NCBI RefSeq assembly: GCF_900096965.1
Contig: NZ_FMYM01000014.1
Coordinates: forward strand, 1-39,936
Length of the DNA: 39,936 bases
Reading direction: 5' to 3'
Source: Shouchella lonarensis
GTDB taxonomy: Bacteria > Bacillota > Bacilli > Bacillales > Bacillaceae_D
Positions 38,079 through 39,936 of this stretch are shown in pieces (position 1 is the first letter of the stretch; the number at the start of each line of letters is the position of its first letter). Under the pieces are notes generated by a model. It worked only from the letters and a program-made list of their open reading frames with translations, did no database searches and was not told the origin of the DNA. Both the position numbers and the translations under genes were made by a program.

Positions 38079-39523
38079 TTCTCACTCTCCACTTCTCGCA
38101 CCCACAAACCATCTTGTGGGTGATGACCTTGAAATCGGACACCAGCTTTCATGAGCTGTTTCAACTGTTTAATCATTGCTGCTGTCACGTATTCACCCGG
38201 ATAAAGCAATGGTACACCTGGTGGATAAGGTGTCACTGGCTGTTCGACAATACGCCCTTGCGCATAGTCTAGTGATACTTTTACTGTGCATCCCACATAC
38301 TTCTTCATATCTATTAATTCGGACACAGCCGAGACTGTTCCTGCTATAAATGGACGAAATGACTGATTATTTTTTCCGGTCCAAATCACTTGTTGTAACC
38401 TCTTTCCCAACAGCTCTTCGTCAATCTTTTGACCGAGACCAAACACGAGCAACACATGATCTTGATCTGCCATCTCACTCCAAATTCCAGCCTTTGCCAA
38501 CTCCTGTGCTAACACTACACCAGATTGTGATATGTTTGTTTTTATTGTAACCTTTAATGGGTCATTTAGATAGCCTTGTTTCATACTTGTCACGACTTGA
38601 CATCCATCATGGCATAAAAATTGTTGCTTCACTTTTTCAACTGTACAAACAGCCTCATAATAAGCACGTTTTCCATCTGACTCCAAAAATGCGCGTGCAC
38701 CATCTAAAGAAGCAAGCAATAAATAAGAAGGACTACTTGATTGCAACATCGTTAGCGCTGCTTTCAACTTTGTTCGCTGTACCACCGAGACTGACTTCTG
38801 AACATGCATCCATGCCGCCATCGTTAAAGCAGGCAACATTTTATGTGCGGATTGCACCACAACGTCAGCCCCTAGTGCAAACGTAGATTCCGGACAGCGT
38901 TCATCGCCTACGACGAAATGTGGACCATGTGCCTCATCACAAAGCACTAGTAGTCCTTTTTCTTTTGCATAACGAATGACATTGGTTTGATCACAAGTTT
39001 GCCCCCAATAATTTGGATATGTAAGCAAAAGAACTTTCGCCTCTGGATACTGACTTATGGCTTTTTTTAGTACTGATGTAGATAGACCTACTGGATGAGA
39101 AGTCACTTGATCAAAGGCTGGTTGTAAAAACACTACCTTTGCTTGAGCAAGACGAAGCCCGTTTAATACAGATTGATGGCAATTACGTTGTACCAATACA
39201 ACATCACCCGCGTTACACAGTCCATAAATCATCGCGAGATTGCCACTTGTTGACCCACCAACAAGGAAATGGGTCTCCTGTGCACCATATAATTGAGCAC
39301 ATAGTTGCTGTGATTCTGCAATTGGTCCAGACGGATCGTGTAAATCGTCTAGCCCTTCGAGTTCTGTCACATCGTAAGAAAGAATCTCTTTAAATTCATT
39401 TAAAAAGATTGGAGAAACGTCACCGTTTTTATGACCAGGCACATGAAAGGACAGTGGATGTTGCCGTTGATGCTTTTTCAATGCATCAATAATTGGTGTT
39501 CTTATAACTGTCATCTTCCTCAT
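38075..39523 (-). CDS. yaaO: Orn/Lys/Arg decarboxylase-family PLP enzyme (YaaO)
   Basis: A 482-residue fold-I PLP enzyme of the major-domain Orn/Lys/Arg decarboxylase family. N-terminal SFHVPGHKNGDVSP, EGLDDLHDPSGPI, the cofactor-binding VGGSTSGNLAMI, LCDEAHGPHF (Asp contacting the pyridine N) and SAHKMLPALTMAAWMH, whose Lys should form the Schiff base, are all present; the C-terminal small domain ends PGVPLLYPGEYVT. Substrate (Arg or Lys) cannot be told from sequence. Two close in-frame ATGs (39523 and 39514) are both possible. Same place between csfB and tmk as in B. subtilis. Confidence 0.93.
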   Translation of the reverse strand: MRKMTVIRTPIIDALKKHQRQHPLSFHVPGHKNGDVSPIFLNEFKEILSYDVTELEGLDDLHDPSGPIAESQQLCAQLYGAQETHFLVGGSTSGNLAMIYGLCNAGDVVLVQRNCHQSVLNGLRLAQAKVVFLQPAFDQVTSHPVGLSTSVLKKAISQYPEAKVLLLTYPNYWGQTCDQTNVIRYAKEKGLLVLCDEAHGPHFVVGDERCPESTFALGADVVVQSAHKMLPALTMAAWMHVQKSVSVVQRTKLKAALTMLQSSSPSYLLLASLDGARAFLESDGKRAYYEAVCTVEKVKQQFLCHDGCQVVTSMKQGYLNDPLKVTIKTNISQSGVVLAQELAKAGIWSEMADQDHVLLVFGLGQKIDEELLGKRLQQVIWTGKNNQSFRPFIAGTVSAVSELIDMKKYVGCTVKVSLDYAQGRIVEQPVTPYPPGVPLLYPGEYVTAAMIKQLKQLMKAGVRFQGHHPQDGLWVREVESEK

Positions 39524-39740
39524 CTTCCCTCACATATACTCTGTTGACATTGGGTTTGCAGTCATCCCAAGCTCTTCTTAATGGTATCACATAGTTCATA
39601 TACATTTGTTCTTCTGGCTCAACTTTAAACAAATATTGCTCACAAGTGACGCAAAGAAATACGAAGCCTACATAATATCCTTTTTCTATTTTCTTGCAAA
39701 AATCGCAGTAATTATTGTGTTTCCCCAAACATTGATTCAC
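39486..39740 (-). CDS. csfB: Anti-sigma factor CsfB (Gin)
   Basis: An 84-residue zinc-binding protein in the slot directly after the rRNA operon. CsfB/Gin is made in the forespore and inhibits sigma-G (and sigma-E) at the wrong time or in the wrong cell. Two CxxC pairs (YCDFCKKIEKGYYVGFVFLCVTCEQYLF, about 11-38) match the Gin zinc finger. The C-terminal part is longer than the ~64-residue B. subtilis protein, ending in an acidic tail (YVREDEEDDSYKNTNY) read through the first 38 bases of yaaO. GGAGGTGG lies about 10 bases before the ATG. No sigma-F promoter was identified confidently. Confidence 0.85.
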   Translation of the reverse strand: MNQCLGKHNNYCDFCKKIEKGYYVGFVFLCVTCEQYLFKVEPEEQMYMNYVIPLRRAWDDCKPNVNRVYVREDEEDDSYKNTNY

Positions 39741-39798
39741 TTCATACCACCTCCACTTAGCAGTATGAGCAAAATTTTATGCACTTAGACAATGTTAT

Positions 39799-39838
39799 AG
39801 TTTAAAAAGCACACCCAGTTGGATGTGCTTTTTAAACT
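39799..39838 (-). terminator. terminator of the upstream rRNA operon
   Basis: A long near-perfect inverted repeat (AGTTTAAAAAGCACA... to ...TGTGCTTTTTAAACT) with a three-base loop and T-run, just after the 5S rRNA. Confidence 0.93.
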
Positions 39839-39845
39839 AACTATC

Positions 39846-39936
39846 AACCCGGCACCGATCTACGCTCGCAGGGGGAAGCCCCCAACTACTATCGACGCAA
39901 AAGAGCTTAACGACCGTGTTCGGCATGGGAACGGGT
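39846..39936 (-). rRNA. rrf: 5S ribosomal RNA, 3' part
   Basis: The reverse complement contains ACCCGTTCCCATGCCGAACA followed by GTTAAGCTCTT, GTAGTTGGGGGCTTCCCCCT and the closing GTGCCGGG, the conserved body of Gram-positive 5S rRNA. The first ~25 bases are beyond the right edge. The 3' end is approximate. It belongs to a second rRNA operon or copy, co-directional with the 16S at the left edge. Confidence 0.95.

Noticed and set aside
39741-39798. GCATA and CATACTG upstream of csfB as a sigma-F/sigma-G promoter
   Set aside because: The two elements are only 10 bases apart, too close for a functional pair.

Overview
The window is a piece of the origin-proximal core chromosome of a spore-forming Firmicute of the Bacillaceae type. 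Almost every gene has a recognisable counterpart in the Bacillus subtilis tadA-to-spoVT region. The sporulation genes bofA, csfB, fin, spoVT, spoVG, yabG and sspF show that the lineage makes endospores. Neither genus nor species can be fixed from the sequence. Nearly everything lies on the minus strand, so replication and transcription probably run from high to low coordinates. The exceptions are abrB (reversed in B. subtilis too), ispE and one small membrane-protein gene.

Layout, in the direction of transcription. At 39936-39799 is the 3' part of a 5S rRNA and its terminator. From 39740 to 33012 runs a tight operon-like series: csfB, an Orn/Lys/Arg decarboxylase-family gene (yaaO), tmk, darA, holB, ricT, yabA, trmN6, yazA, rsmI. 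abrB follows, facing the other way with its own promoter. A NurA-HerA pair occupies the slot between abrB and metG. metG has a methionine T-box leader. An IS200/IS605-type element carrying only tnpB sits directly after the metG terminator, followed by a small membrane-protein gene and a WG-repeat protein. Then come tatD, an accessory patch (secreted protein plus two paralogous two-helix membrane proteins), an RpfB/YabE-like cell-wall protein, rnmV, rsmA, yabG, veg, sspF, ispE (inverted), purR, ridA, spoVG, glmU, prs, rplY/ctc, pth, fin, mfd and spoVT. Last are tadA, the SRP RNA, dnaX, yaaK, recR, yaaL and bofA, and then the promoter, leader and 5' end of a 16S rRNA.

Functionally the region combines DNA replication and repair (dnaX, holB, tmk, yabA, recR, mfd, nurA-herA), translation and RNA maturation (metG, rsmA, rsmI, rnmV, pth, tadA, trmN6, SRP RNA), nucleotide and cell-wall precursor supply (prs, glmU, purR, ispE) and sporulation control (bofA, csfB, fin, ricT, abrB, spoVT, spoVG, yabG, sspF). 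Many transcription units have clear sigma-A promoters and hairpin terminators. Good matches to sigma-G (spoVT), sigma-H (spoVG) and sigma-K (yabG) promoters are also visible.

The most notable points are these. (1) The gene order is a circular permutation of the B. subtilis order, with rRNA genes at both window ends. (2) ispE alone is inverted. (3) A small secreted-protein/paralogous-membrane-protein locus lies between the rpfB-like gene and tatD, with traces of a third copy. (4) A NurA-HerA pair is embedded in a housekeeping region. (5) The tnpB-only element sits against the metG terminator, and its two junctions allow the empty site to be reconstructed.
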